Shown here one piece after another: positions 33,680 through 45,650 of a stretch of 64,000 bases of DNA; positions within the stretch are counted from its first letter, which is position 1; each line of letters starts with the position of its first letter. This DNA is from Haliotis asinina (Eukaryota; Mollusca; Gastropoda; Lepetellida; Haliotidae), in contig NC_090291.1 of NCBI RefSeq assembly GCF_037392515.1, positions 38,525,001 through 38,589,000 on the forward strand, in the 5' to 3' direction. Under the pieces are notes generated by a model, which was not told the origin of the DNA, ran no database searches, and saw only the letters and a program-made list of their open reading frames with translations. Position numbers and translations under genes: made by a program.

Positions 33680-33830
33680 ACACTATTTCTGTCTTCAACA
33701 ATACAATACAGAAATAACAAAACAATGTGAAAAATGTAATAGACAGGCAACAACTCAAGGTAGATCACCACACAAGAGACCATGGCGACTTCTACCTCCA
33801 TGGGCCCTAGCTGGATTTCTGGTGGTAACG
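33680..33830 (-). mobile_element. LINE 3' UTR fragment, tail-less
   Basis: The middle blocks only: AGGCAACAACTCAAGGTAGA, CATGGCGACTT, ATGGGCCCTAGCTGGATTT. Confidence 0.7.
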
Positions 33831-34730
33831 TTTGGAATTCAGTCGTGGAAATATTCAATATGACGTCACAAATTAAACTGCACCCCTCAACCGCAAATAC
33901 TCTTATTTCTTGTTGCAGTATGTAAATGTTTTGGTGTGCATATGGAAGAGTGGAGGGAGAGTACTGTGAGGTTTTACAGTTCTACTCCAGAAAAGAACTC
34001 TACCACCAAATTCAGTTGAGGTCGAATATTTGCCAAAGAAACACACATGTATAGTTTGGAAGATCGGACAAGGTGGCATCCTCATGGTCACAGCCTAAGT
34101 CATGCTACCATGGAAACCGCAAAAAATGAAATCCATATCTGAGTCTAACTCCCAAAAGCCATATGAAGGGATCATGTTTGACATGTGTATCGCGTTTGGT
34201 TAAGTTGTCACAAATAGTTTAGGAGATATGCTTCGTACAAAGTATTGCCGACGGACGGACGGACATGCGGACGGAGGATCTAGTTTCTATACAACTATCC
34301 GTTGTTGTCGGGGGATAATAGATCTAACGAGTGTGTCCTCGGGGCAGATATTCCTTTCTTAAGTCTAGATTTGTGGAAATATCATGTTCCTTTTTCAATA
34401 CAATTGAGACTAACTGTCCAAAAACAAACACAAAACTAATTTAGCTGAATAATGCATTAATGCCACTTTTCTTCTAAAAACCTCTTTGTGAAAAGGAGAA
34501 CTTCCCTGTCTCATGTCAACTGATGTACTTGCTAAATAACCTAGAGGAGACATTGAATTGTATGGACTGCATATATACTTAATACCAAAGAAAGTATTAA
34601 TTCATTCATGTTGATTGTGTGATTAAGAACAATTGGTGCAGATGACAGCCTCACCAGAGTATTTCAACTGCAATGTACAGATTTTCATTTACACCGATTT
34701 AGTCGTTTATGGAATATTGTTTGATTATAA
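33831..34730. other. Intergenic with a dispersed repeat ending in GACG microsatellite
   Basis: Bases about 34175-34322 (AAGTTGTCACAAATAGTTTA, GACGGACGGACGGAC at about 34250, GTCGGGGGATAATA) resemble a repeat common in molluscan genomes. Otherwise nothing recognised. Confidence 0.45.
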
Positions 34731-35215
34731 ATGAGTGAGTGAGTTAATATTAACGTCACCATACCGTGACGAAAACAATTCATAAATTAAAAATGAAAAA
34801 AAAATGTTGAAGAGTAAAGCCCATCGACGATGGACAGTAAAAATACTAGAATATCACAGATATTAACATAAAACTAGCATGAAAAACTAAAACATTGTGA
34901 CTAAAGAGTACAATACCATGTAAAACACGAACTGGATCGCTAACAACTGAAAGTAGATCACCATACTAGGGGTCATGGGGACTTACAGTACTTTTGCCAC
35001 CTGTGTGGACCCTAGCTGGATATACACCACCCCTTCAGCTGCCGGCGATTTTGCTTTAAGCAAAAAAATATTAAAATAACAGTCACATATATATATTACG
35101 ATTAAAGGTATTGTAGAGGTAATTTGACTTTGAAGGGACTTTCGGACCCTCTCATGAGGACAATAATTTTTCAATACTTCAGCCCCCTTTGAACTGAATT
35201 CTGCGTCATGATAAT
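34731..35215 (-). mobile_element. LINE 3' UTR copy
   Basis: ATGAGTGAGTGAGTTAATAT with a shortened terminal box, then GGGGTCATGGGGACTTACAG, CTAGCTGGATATACACCACC and CATGAGGACAATAATTTTTC. Confidence 0.88.
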
Positions 35216-36450
35216 ATTTTAAAGAGTCTTAAATTATTATTGCGTAAGGTACTTAGGTATCATGTATGATGTAAATCTCTGAGAATGATTTTGTAATCAC
35301 CCAATGTGCGTTCGCATGAGCATGCGCAGTGTGTGCATGTTTTCAAACAGACTGAGTGGTAGCATCAACTGACTCCGTGCCCTGGTGTATGGTCATGCTT
35401 TCACGCGAACTGGTGATAGGTAAATAACTGAGAAGTTAATTCTTAAGATCGGTGTCATTAGGTCCATATTTAGTTATTGAGACAATTTTAGTATTACGCC
35501 ACGAGGAAGAAAATTAAAGATGAGTACTGAGCTCATAAATAGAACATATTTCCATATTCTGAGTGGAAATTGTCTGTTTCCCTTTCTTGATGTTTGGCAT
35601 ATTATGATGTATGTGATTGGGGTAAGAACAATGTTTGGCCAAAGTTAACTTCATCAGCAGTATGAGATTGATTGGTTGATAATCGTCCTCCATCTTTAAG
35701 ATGACTAATGTTAGGTTTGGAGCCCTTTACTGTTGTTTTCGGGATCACATTTCCATTGATTTTTTATACCCAACTTCCCGAGATTTCCGTTTCTTTCAAA
35801 GTATGCCGCGCTTTAGCATTTTGAGTATATTCAATGTGGACCATAATATGAATGAAAATAATGTTCAGCCTTTTCGTTTTGCAGTCATCTTGGAATGATG
35901 GCTTTCAAATGTTGGGAATAGCATCCTACTTTGTTTAAAGGTATTACCTGAAGCTGAAAATGTCTGCACATGTGCTTCCAAACTAAATACTAGTATTTAT
36001 GAACTGTTGGTCACATGTCTGGTCATAATATTTGGGAAGTTCCACTGAGGCCTTTAATGTAAAAATATCTCGATAAAAAGACCATGATCGACTGAACTAT
36101 AAAAGTTGAAATCACTCCTGTGAGGACACGTGGAGAATGTTTTGTCACTTATGCATCCTTATTCATAGATCAAAGTATGGAACGCAAGAGGTAGTTTCAC
36201 AAGGCTTCTTTATTTCAAGATCCGATGAGCTAATAAGAGAAACAGGATAAGCTATTTCACATTAATTGAATATATAGCTGAAGCTTTAGTTGAGCTGGTT
36301 CGCGTGAATGTTTGCTTACTTCTGAATGATGTATACAATATCTCCTGTAAATATGAACCAGCATTGCTCACTCAGTGATCACAGAAGGAAACCAGTGCTA
36401 ATCTTGTCTTCTCAATAATCCCTGTTCAAATATCAGTCAATCCGAACAAT
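35216..36450. other. Intergenic, no feature recognised
   Basis: About 1.2 kb of AT-rich sequence with chance frames only. Confidence 0.5.
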
Positions 36451-36454
36451 AAAT

Positions 36455-36655
36455 GGGCTAATTAACCAGTCAATATACACAATGCCTGGAAATTTTAGAC
36501 AAGGTACACAATGACTGAGCTAGTTAATCAGGCAATGTACACAATGCCGGGAAATTTTAGACAAGGTACACAATGACTGAGCTAATTAATCAGGCAATGC
36601 CTGGAAATTTTAGACAAGGTACCCAATGACTGAGTGAATCAGACAATGACTGGTT
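36455..36655. repeat. Imperfect ~60-bp direct repeat, about 3 copies
   Basis: Units share GGAAATTTTAGACAAGGTAC, CAATGACTGAGCTA and ATTAATCAGGCAATG, with length differences between units. Confidence 0.85.
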
Positions 36656-37355
36656 ATTTCAGTCATTGTACACACTGACTGATTGTAGACATTAATTGTA
36701 ACATCCACTCTAAATCATCACAAAGCACTGTTCCGTATGGTCATACTAGGCTTGTAACTGTAATGCAGCCTGTTATTGGCTAATGGCTTTGCGTAAGAGA
36801 TGGGTTTTGACAAACATTGTTTGTTTGTGTGGTGTTTAACTCAGTAATAGTCCAGCTGTTGGTATCCCGGCAGCGCATTGCAACGAAGTGACTCCTGGTA
36901 TGTCAGGGAATGTCATCTTGATGTGAGAGAAAGCACAGATTTGTTACTTTTTTGACACCAGGTGTTTACAAGAAGGATATCAGTAACAGCGGCTACCCTC
37001 ACTAGTTCTGTTATAAATGCATACCGCACAGATACTGTAAGAGACTATGTGAAAATGCAGGTTAAGAGCATCCCCACATCATATGTTGTCACGCAAGGTG
37101 CCATATTTAGTTATTTCCCCTGAATCAACCAGGCATCAGACGCTGAAATCCTGTTCCAAAGGCTTCTTCAAAACCGTTCTGTAGATTGCCTGTCATGAAC
37201 TTCCTGGTCTCACGAATACAGCCGAAAGACAGCAATATGAAATCAAAACAGAACCAAAACGAAAACACCCCTACCAACTCAAATGATTAGCATCAATATA
37301 ACAAACGAAGAGTGCAGGTCAATGCATCAAATGCATGTGCAGAATCGCTGGTACA
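36656..37355. other. Downstream flank of the lectin gene
   Basis: A weak SINE tail-like piece lies at about 36820-36880 (TGTTTAACTCAGTAATAGTC). The 3' UTR of the gene ending at 37356 must lie here, but no clear AATAAA site stands out. Confidence 0.4.
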
Positions 37356-37469
37356 TTATATTGAGACTTGTATTAAGGATACAAGGGCGTCACCCTCTAC
37401 TCTTATGGTGTCAGGCAGTATTCCCGGTTGTCTCTCACGATACTTCACAACAATATTATCCACCATAAG
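37356..37469 (-). CDS. Lectin gene exon 6: galectin C-terminus and stop
   Basis: This 114-nt exon in phase 0 begins after TTTCAG with LMVDNIVVKYRERQPGILPD and ends TIRVEGDALVSLIQVSI plus TAA. It matches the F-x-V-x-V-N-G...DTI...G.V.L end of galectins. Confidence 0.9.
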   Translation of the reverse strand, partial: LMVDNIVVKYRERQPGILPDTIRVEGDALVSLIQVSI

Positions 37470-40400
37470 CTGAAACGTAAAGACAAAACCTTCACAGTTC
37501 TATAAAGGTAGACAACATGTGTTAACTGTTCTTCATTTTAAGGAACATACATAAAATTTCCCAAAGTTATATCATTCTTTATATGATTATGCATTAATGT
37601 CACATGAAAAATCTACAACACCAGTGAAGGTCGTCTACTCTTGGTCTGACAGTAAAACATCATTATTACAGAGTAACAGAAGAAATCTGATCTTACCTCA
37701 TACACTCCATTATGAAGAGACACTTGCATTTGAGACTGCTTTCCGACGGTTATTTTATAACCCCGGAACTTCTCGACACCCCAACGACCACGAAACATGC
37801 TGTTAATTACTATTTTGTCTGTTAAAAACCCATCGCCGAACCTTGCATGGAACGTCACATCTGCATCTGCTTTCGTATTCAGCGAAAAGCTGTAACAAAA
37901 CCAATACAGGTAATACAGGTAATTCATTCAAACGGGGATACAACTTGGGAAAGGTAACTGTTGATGTTCCTATTGATATCTTCTCATCTTCGCCTAAGCT
38001 GGTGGGTTGGAAACACGTATGAAAAAGATCTCTGAACTATATTTTGAAGGGACGATTCCGTTTTGTCACTGCCACGGAGTTACAATTTATGGTCATTTTG
38101 GCAATATTTCAGCCATATCGTGACGAGAACAATTAATTGTTATACAAAGTTATTTCGGGAAAATTATTAAAACCTGTAACCGAAGGACAGTGAAATAACT
38201 AGATTATCACAGATATGTATATAATACTAGTAATTAAATCTAAAACCGTCTACCGTGTATGACAATACTATATAAAACAAGCTATAGATTGCCAACAACT
38301 GTAGGTAGATCACAATACCTGGGACCATAGGGGCTTACAGTACATTTGATTCCTGCATGGATTCTAGCTGCTTTTACACCATTCCTTCAGGTGTTAGAAA
38401 ATTTACCCAAATCAAGTCACTGCGGTTTACGTACCCTCTCAGGAGAACTGTCAGTGTCTGAGTAACGGATCTACCAGCAGAGCATACTATTTGATGTAGC
38501 ATAAAACAAATCCCACCCATTCAAATCATTTGACTAGAAGTCCTCCTTACCCTTTGACTGAGTTCGGAGTAGCCAGGACAAGAATACTGAACTTGCTTTG
38601 TGGCCCACATGGCAGGTCATAGTCACCATTCACCCTCTACAACAAATCAAAATATCAGAGTCATATTAGTTATTACTGATACATTCATCATGCTTTGTCC
38701 TCGCCTACTACGGTCATGATTTAATAAGAATTGGAATAGACTTTGAATTGGTCCTTTACATGTCCTTTATATCATATGGAAATTAAGTGACATGCTTAGG
38801 AATTATAACCATGTACAATTCTTCCTTCTAAAGTAGAGTTACAGGTTACAGTAAAACGACATTTAAAGCAGTTCTCAGTTCAGTGAGAAGGTTGTGAGTA
38901 GAATTTGGTTGGTTTGTTGTTTAACGTCCCACTCAGCAATATTGCAGCTATATGGCGACTGTTGTGAGTATGGAAAAAGCCTGCAAATCCATCGTTACGG
39001 AGCACATTAACATTGACGTGTTGGACGTTAAGATATTATTTCATAATACTATTGTTCTGTCTGGGAATCCAACTTTTTATAAAACTTTTCAGCAAATGTT
39101 TGTCATGTGATATCCCTTCCTTCCATGAAATTAAATCATGAAATTACAAACACTGCATATTCTAGGACACTGGTTGGGTCACTGACAAAAAGTGAACAGC
39201 TTTCAAGTGTTAACAGAGCTATGTATTCCTTGAATGATATGACCAGTGCTTTAACAATGCCTGTGGCTTACAATATTGGACATTTCTGCTATGTGTCATG
39301 GCAGGGTAATTCTATCATAATTTGACAAGGTGACCAAGAACAAAAACTGTCATAAACAGAACTTCTTGAGAGACACTGACAATCTGGCGCACAATTACAT
39401 TGCTTTTAGGAACCTTTGTAAACTAACATTTCAAAGTCTGTATCACCGACAAAGGACTTTGTTATGTATGTCATTATGTCTAGCATGCACAGGGAACAAA
39501 GAACAGTAAGTTGAATTATTATATGATCTTAGTATCGTAACATAATTCACCGGAGACAGCTAGAGTGGAAAATCCTATTCTAGCAACAAAACATCATTTT
39601 ATACCCGTAAACATGATCTCGTTTTTCCATTCAGGTGAAAAAATAAGGTGTGGGACATCATACTCACAGGGTTCTTCCATCTGAACTTCCTGCAGAGACC
39701 AGTAACACTGTTCCACTGTTCAGAGGCTTGACAGACACTTGTGATTCTCCGATGACAGGCAATGTAATCCTTTTTACACGTGTACCTTGCCACTGCACCC
39801 TTATAGTGTCCATCATAAGTCATGATGGCCCAGGGCACATAAGGAGGAAACCCACAACCGCTAAACTCTGAGATAGATAACCACATTTATCCTCATATGA
39901 CCGCCACTGGTTTCGACAACCTAACCATATCCAAACCCTAACATCAGTGGCTCAGTAAAGTCTCATGGTAAATTTAGAAACATAAATATACGAATAATTA
40001 TATTACAATAATAATTATATAATTATTACACAAAAATTTGAATATTTGGAAGAAATTTCCATTTTTCGTTATTACTTCTTTATATTATCTCCAGACCAGG
40101 CAAACCAGACATAACACGAAAAAAATGGGACGAAAATTAAATAACTAAAATAGAAAGAACGTGCAATAATTTAACGAAAGTGGTGACATCAGGCTCTCCT
40201 AAAATGTTAATAACACATTCACAATATAATGTTGCGTAAAAGTGGAGAGATTTACTAGCTCTTGCAGTATGGGAAAACAGCAAATGTGATATTGTGGAAA
40301 ACAGTCAAGTTATCGTGAGTAAGTGAGTTTGACTTGACAACATACCTGGAGCACATGTTGCACGACCATGTCGATCTACCTGACAGCTGGTGGCGACTGG

Positions 40401-43400
40401 ACAAGACATCACAACACAAGGACCAGAAAGAGCCTAGAGTTATACACAGAAATGGGTTTCTGATTTTTGTTTTGTAAATAATGACTTAAATGTGATATGT
40501 TGAATAACCACTTCATATTATGTAAAATGTTCAAACACAGCATATGTTTACACATATACAAAATCGTTTGTGATCTCATTGTAATCTGAAAAGCAACAAA
40601 CTGCTGCCCTGATCACAAAAAAATATACACAAAAAATACAGCGACAAAAACATTTTATGCAACTTAAAGCAAAGTTGATTGCACAATTCGGATTATGTGA
40701 ACACGTGTATCAGATAGTGAAGGTATCACGTGTTTGCTTAGAGATACTTTTAGCGTATCCTGCTACACCGGTGGCACAAGTCAAACCTAATGCAGTGGTT
40801 AGTCACTTGTTTCATGTAAAAAACACCAAAGCGTATCATCACAATATGGGTGAGTGAGTTAATACTTAACGTCACACTGGCAATATTTCAGCCACATCGT
40901 GACGAGAACATGTGCAACATCGTCATGAAATATATGTATATTATCAAAACATGTCGACGAAGGACAGTTAAAAAAACCCATAGAATATCACAGGCTATAG
41001 ATCGCAAACAACACAAGGTAGATCACCATACTAGAGTACATGGGGACTAACAGCACTTTTGCTACCTCCATGGACCCTAGTTGGATTTACACCACCCCTT
41101 CAGGTGCTCGCTATTGCTAGCCAAAGTTAAAGGAACAAGAAGGCTACGTTGAAAAAATCCTAGTAAGTCTAAATTGACTTTGAAAACTTTGGGACTTACG
41201 CACCCTCTCTGGTGGTCCACCAGCATATGGTTCTTCATTGAGTATATGTGAACCATATTCATAAGTCAACCATAAAATCTTTTGAAAGCCTTACCGAGGC
41301 TTAGAAAATTGTAACGTTGATGGAAGAGTTACTTTTTCATAGTGAATATTTATGCATTACTCTAAATATGAAGTATTTCAAGTGACAGAGAAAATACGTG
41401 ATGGTTATCCAACGATATTAGATCATCGATGTATCGATGTACCTGAGTTACCTTAAGTTACAGTTATTCGCTAAGTTGTCATCCTGAAAAGCAATACATA
41501 CTAATACACGTGAGGGGCAGCTCATTTAGTGTACAGGCGGATACATCCTTTTTGGTTTTATAGTTTATGGATATATGTTCAAATCAAATTTCGGCTTGTC
41601 CCCACTCTAGCAGTCTTGGTTAAGTCAAAGTGTGGTAACAACAGACATTAATATCTTTATTTGGTACCACCGTGCTTGGAATATGTAAACATGACACGTC
41701 AGTGGAATGGAAAAGTGGAATCTACTGGTAAACACATATAAGATGATCCACGACCTGACAAATGACCCCAATTTGCATACTTGGGAACGCCCCACAGAAC
41801 GATCCACTTGAAACAAGAGGGAGACAGGTTGTCTGATAAATATCGAGAAGTTCATTTTCCCAACGAATTGAATCAACACAATAGACTGAGCAAATATGTT
41901 TAGGAACACCGATCCATTTCACGAAGCAAATGACATTTTCCTGGTTGTTTTTTTTAACAAAATTGTTGAATATCTAAAATGCTTGTCAATGCCCCAATCA
42001 TCTATTTGTCTTCGTCTTAACTAAAGGTTAGCGTGGAATATCAGTATCTTATGCCTGAAATTGCAGTCTTATCATTCGAAGGAATATGCGGTGTTGATTT
42101 CATGTCACGGTTAGCATGTATTGCACGTGCATAATCGTCAAGCTACCTGTAGCAGCCAAAAGTACTCGCCCAATTCGTTGTACCGCCTCTCTTGTCATAA
42201 ATGAGTTTAGTGCGCAGGATCATCTAATATGTGTCCAGCAGTATATAACCCTTGGAAACAGATTAGATTTGGTAAAAAGGGCAAACTAGCTTTTTAAAAA
42301 TACATGAATCTAACACTGCACCACCAGGTATTTGAGAAAGGAATGTGTTCTGTAGCGCTTTTCCTTAAAAAGTCAGTATTGACACACAGCACCCTTGTCA
42401 TGCAGGGTGATCAAATCAAACAGTTACGTGACTGATAGAACAGAACAGCAGAACGGTTGCGAATTTTAAGTTGTAACTATTGCGTCTGTGGTTCTGGTTC
42501 TATGTGGTTCTGTTTTTCTCATAAAGTAAGTGAGTGAGTTTAGTTTTACGCCAAACTCCGCAATATTTCAGCTATACGACAGCGGTCTGTAAATAATCGA
42601 GTCTGGACCAGACAATCCAGTAATCAACAGTATGAGCATCGATCAGCGCAATTGGAAACCGATGACATGTGTCAACCAAGTCAGCAAGCCTGACCACCCG
42701 ATCCCGTTATTCGCCTCTTACGACAAACATAATCGCCTTTTATGACAAGCATGTGTTGCTGAAGGCATAGTCTACCCCGGACCTTCACGGGTGCGTTTTG
42801 GAAATATGTTAGTTTAGAACACAGCTGGGGTTAGTATTAATGTCAAACATTCGTTTGTAGTTGACGCAGCAAAGATAAGAGCTTTATGATGAAAACTTGC
42901 AATTGGAGACATCGGTTCAAGAGCAGAAACATCAACAGTTCAGGTAAATATAAAACGTCTGGGCAAATGAACACACTATCTGCATATTTCTTCAGGTGTA
43001 AAGAGCAAAATAGAATTATACATGAATGGACCAATAGAAATCACTGAGGCCACAAAGCTTTTGGCATGTAAAATGAAAAATGACTTACCTTGGTCCATTG
43101 CTGGATATCACTGAAGTGGAAACCAGATCTTGGAGAAATGCTTACTTGAGAACTGCTGTTATTGTTTAGAAAACATGTTTGTGTCTTGTGTTGAAAAGCA
43201 AAAGAGAGGCATACGGAGGACGTAAGACATTCAGACACACACTCATATAGAGACGGACTCCCGAACTTCCTGAACACCTGGTGTTCCATGTACTTGTCAT
43301 GCTGTATTGCGTCATCAAAGCAGTCCTGACACATTATAATTACAAAACAACTTATTACACAAAGAAGAAACAAACGTTCAATAGAGTGATGTACAAAAGT

Positions 43401-43403
43401 CAT
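37356..43403 (-). CDS. Secreted mosaic lectin: signal peptide, PAN/Apple-like, EGF-like, sushi/CCP, galectin
   Basis: Six minus-strand exons: 43089-43403, 40346-40433, 39668-39867, 38551-38637, 37697-37889 and 37356-37469. They would give about 332 residues. Residues 1-25 form a signal peptide, 27-105 a PAN/Apple-like domain, 106-134 a Cys-rich EGF-like module, 135-201 a sushi/CCP domain and 202 onward a galectin domain. All joins fit in phase except exon four to five, which is one base too long (CAAAGG before GTAAGG), so this copy may be broken there or the assembly may have an extra G. The galectin part keeps an H..R pair, VIN, W and E of the sugar-binding set. A role in recognition of foreign glycans is inference from domain content. 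Confidence 0.85.
37697..37889 (-). CDS. Lectin gene exon 5: galectin core
   Basis: This 193-nt exon runs from phase 2 to phase 0. It encodes FSLNTKADADVTFHARFGDG, then KIVINSMFRGRWGVEK. The H, R, N, W and E positions follow the galectin HxNPR...VxN...WxxE signature, but the HxNPR box is shortened to HARF. Confidence 0.88.
38085..38460 (-). mobile_element. LINE 3' UTR copy in the lectin intron
   Basis: TGGCAATATTTCAGCCATATCG (tail decayed before it), CGAAGGACAGTGAAATAAC, GGGACCATAGGGGCTTACAG and CTCTCAGGAGA. It sits between exons 4 and 5. Confidence 0.85.
38551..38637 (-). CDS. Lectin gene exon 4: N-terminal strand of galectin domain
   Basis: This 87-nt exon in phase 0 encodes NGDYDLPCGPQSKFSILCPG then YSELSQ, like the YDLP...F.I.G start of galectins. 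It ends AAAGG before GTAAGG, one base more than the phase of the next exon allows. Confidence 0.72.
38905..38970 (-). mobile_element. SINE tail fragment
   Basis: GTTTAACGTCCCACTCAGCA then ATATTGCAGCTATATGGCGA; only the terminal box is left, in intron 3 of the lectin gene. Confidence 0.7.
39668..39867 (-). CDS. Lectin gene exon 3: sushi/CCP domain
   Basis: This 200-nt exon runs from phase 1 to phase 0 with a GTGAGT donor. It encodes GCGFPPYVP, YDGHYKGAVARYTCKKDY, CQASEQWNSVTGLC, matching the CCP pattern of four Cys, G-x-x-x-x-Y-x-C and the late W. The acceptor at 39867 was chosen because it fits the phase and equals the paralogue. Confidence 0.9.
40346..40433 (-). CDS. Lectin gene exon 2: EGF-like Cys module
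   Basis: This 88-nt exon runs from phase 0 to phase 1, encoding GPCVVMSCPVATSCQVDRHG and RATCAP. The C-x4-C-x5-C ... G-x3-C pattern resembles half an EGF module. The paralogous exon at 62305 has the same length and phase. Confidence 0.88.
40850..41225 (-). mobile_element. LINE 3' UTR copy in the first lectin intron
   Basis: GTGAGTGAGTTAATACTTAA, GGCAATATTTCAGCCACATC, GACGAAGGACAGTTAAAA, TGGACCCTAGTTGGATTTAC. Confidence 0.88.
41226..42526. other. First intron of the lectin gene, no feature recognised
   Basis: Minus-strand frames at 41625-41922 show no known domain. Nothing else recognised. Confidence 0.5.
42527..42792 (-). mobile_element. Long-type SINE copy, tail present, in the first lectin intron
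   Basis: GTGAGTGAGTTTAGTTTTAC, CGGTCTGTAAATAATCGAGT, all internal boxes, and ACCCCGGACCTTCACGGG at the far end. Only the tRNA-like head is absent. Confidence 0.92.
43089..43403 (-). CDS. Lectin gene exon 1: signal peptide and PAN/Apple-like domain
   Basis: It has 105 codons from the ATG at 43403 to AAG before a GTAAGT donor, phase 0. A hydrophobic leader (LFLLCVISCFVIIM) precedes CQDCFDD. The domain holds YECVSECLTSSVC, FAFQHKTQTCFL and a Trp near the end, with the Cys spacing of PAN/Apple modules. The ATG is supported by its equivalent in the inverted paralogue at 57033. Confidence 0.9.
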
Positions 43404-43864
43404 TCTTCAACTGGACATATATGTGTGCTTATACCTCAGACGTTCTCTGTGTTTGCCAGAGATCCTGCTCTAGCTCACAGAATTGATCCAATGAATACGG
43501 CACCAGCATCAAGTATCATAAAGTAGAAAGCAAACATCAATAAATGAACACACCATTTAGTGCCATGTGTGTATGTGACAATCCATCATCGCATTATATG
43601 TGTACAATGCATGTTAATAACATGGCCATCATGGGTGTGATCCACTCTCCACTTATTGGGGTTAATAATTAAGCATTCAGTTATATTCTGTAAAAGGAGA
43701 AATCCAATAATGGAAATCTTTCACAAGTCATCTGTCATTTAAGTTCAGTAACTGACGTATTTCGGTAAGAAGTGTCAAATCTTATTGGATGTACACGTTT
43801 CAGAAAACCGATGACTTCATTGTATTTAGCAACCAAATAGTCTGTGTTTTGTTGTATATAAGCA
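43404..43864. other. Upstream flank of the lectin gene
   Basis: Partly homologous to 56800-57032 upstream of the inverted paralogue (CATGATGG, TTGATGC..., GAAGAATG near the start codon). No TATA box is convincing. Confidence 0.5.
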
Positions 43865-44245
43865 TCGTTAATACCTATTCACAAGGAAAATAGTGTACAT
43901 AAATGTTCATACTACCGTCCTGTCACATCTCGCATCCTCTTTATCGAAAATATTTGAGAAATGTGTATGTAAATATGAAGTCAAATTCCTGACAAAATCG
44001 ACTTTCTGACAAAGTTACATTGTCAGGAGGCTCCACAACAAATCAACTACCCTGTTTGTATGAGGGTCTCTTGACGAATGAAAAGGAGTTACAGTAGCCT
44101 TCTGTGATGTAAGTAAAGCCTTTGATAAAGTCTCATCATTTTTATTTCCTCCATTAAGAAATTAATGTGAAGATATTTACAAATTTAGAGAGCAGGTGGA
44201 CGTTTACCTGTTTTCAAAAATGTTAGGAATCAAAGAGTGGGTTTG
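43865..44245 (+). mobile_element. Non-LTR reverse transcriptase relic of a second LINE family
   Basis: Across frames it gives YYRPVTSRIL, FIENI-x-EMC and SK-type AFDKV, the SNYRPVSLTS...KIFE...DVSKAFDKV core of CR1/Jockey-like RTs. It is heavily decayed and in plus orientation. Confidence 0.7.
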
Positions 44246-44650
44246 ATTAGGAATCTCCACTATTCTCTGCACAAGTAACCATGTATTGGGTCATTGTACT
44301 TGCATGATTCTTATCTTGGAGTCAAAGTATCATAATCATGCTACCTTTGAGCGATCTCCACTTGCTCACCCCCGTATTGCTGTACATGGTCATCTTGACA
44401 TTCCCAAGTATATAGACTCCATTGTACCTATCACGTTATTCCATGTTTCTAGCTTCACTATTCCCTATACAAGTAAACGTTGACTTGTTTTAATTTCATC
44501 AACTTGATACTATTAATTGGGGTTATGTTCGTCGTATGTTATTTCTATTGATTTACCCTGCTGTTGTAGTACATCATTATTGACGCTGAGCATTGACATA
44601 AACACTTTTAACGCATAGCTGATCACAAATGTGATCAAATACTGCCTTAC
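44246..44650. other. Intergenic, no feature recognised
   Basis: Short chance frames only. Confidence 0.5.
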
Positions 44651-44654
44651 AGAT

Positions 44655-45090
44655 GTTAGTGATGGAGTTAAAAGTCACGTTGGTAATATTTCAGCCATAT
44701 CGTCACTGAAACATGCTTTTAGCTTCATCATAAACAAATGCTAGTCAGTAAAAGCCTGTCAGCGTGGCCCAGTAAAACCAACTAAAATATCACATACACA
44801 AGATATAAAACTAGTATCTATCTCTAAACCTGTATTTCAAACTAGGACAATACAATATGAAAAGACGGACCATAGATCGTCAGCAGCTGATGGTAGATCA
44901 CAATACTAGGTACCATGGGACGTTTGCTACCTGCATGGACTCTAGCTGGATTTATGTCATCGATTCAGCTGCTTGCGATTGTTGCAAGTTAAGCCATAAT
45001 ATAAAATCAAACTAAAGTTACGTTTTAAAAACCTTGTAAGTGGAAATTTACTTTTAAGGTTTTGCAACTCACGTATCCTCGGTTGCAGAT
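44655..45090 (-). mobile_element. LINE 3' UTR copy
   Basis: TTGGTAATATTTCAGCCATA, AGCCTGTCAGCGTGGCCCAG, TACCATGGGACGTTTGCTAC; the tail is decayed. Confidence 0.82.
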
Positions 45091-45424
45091 AAAATCATAT
45101 GGTAAAAGAAAATGGAAGTTTGTGTTGATATATATAAAATAATCCATGACAAAATTCTTTCGTTTATATATCATGAAAATTCTGTCTAATGTTTCCTTCT
45201 TCATCATTCCCCACACAAGAAGTGTTTTTTGGTCCTCTTTAAACTGAAACTCTTACTTTCAGGTTGTAGTATCATAACATGCTTATAAGAGGTCTCACTT
45301 GCTTACTTTATTGTTATTGGTCATGTGTAAACTACTGTAGTAGTAAATAGGGTAACCAAGGTATGAGACTGTGAATATAATCTAAGGTACATGGACTTTG
45401 AAAATAGAAAATGATAATCAAACA

Positions 45425-45650
45425 AGTGAGTGAATGAGTTTAGTTTTACACCACACTCAGCAATATTTCAGCTATATGGCGGCGGTCTGTAAATAATCGA
45501 GTCTGGACCAGACAATCCAGTGATCAACATCATGAGCATCGATCTGCACAATTGGGAACAGATGACATGTGTCAACCAAGTCAGCGAGCCTGACCACCCG
45601 ATCCCGTTATTCGCCTCTTACCACAAGCATAGTCACCTTTTATGGCAATA
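45425..45650 (-). mobile_element. Long-type SINE copy
   Basis: GTGAGTGAATGAGTTTAGTT through GTCTGGACCAGACAATCCAG to TCACCTTTTATGGCAA; close to consensus. Confidence 0.92.
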
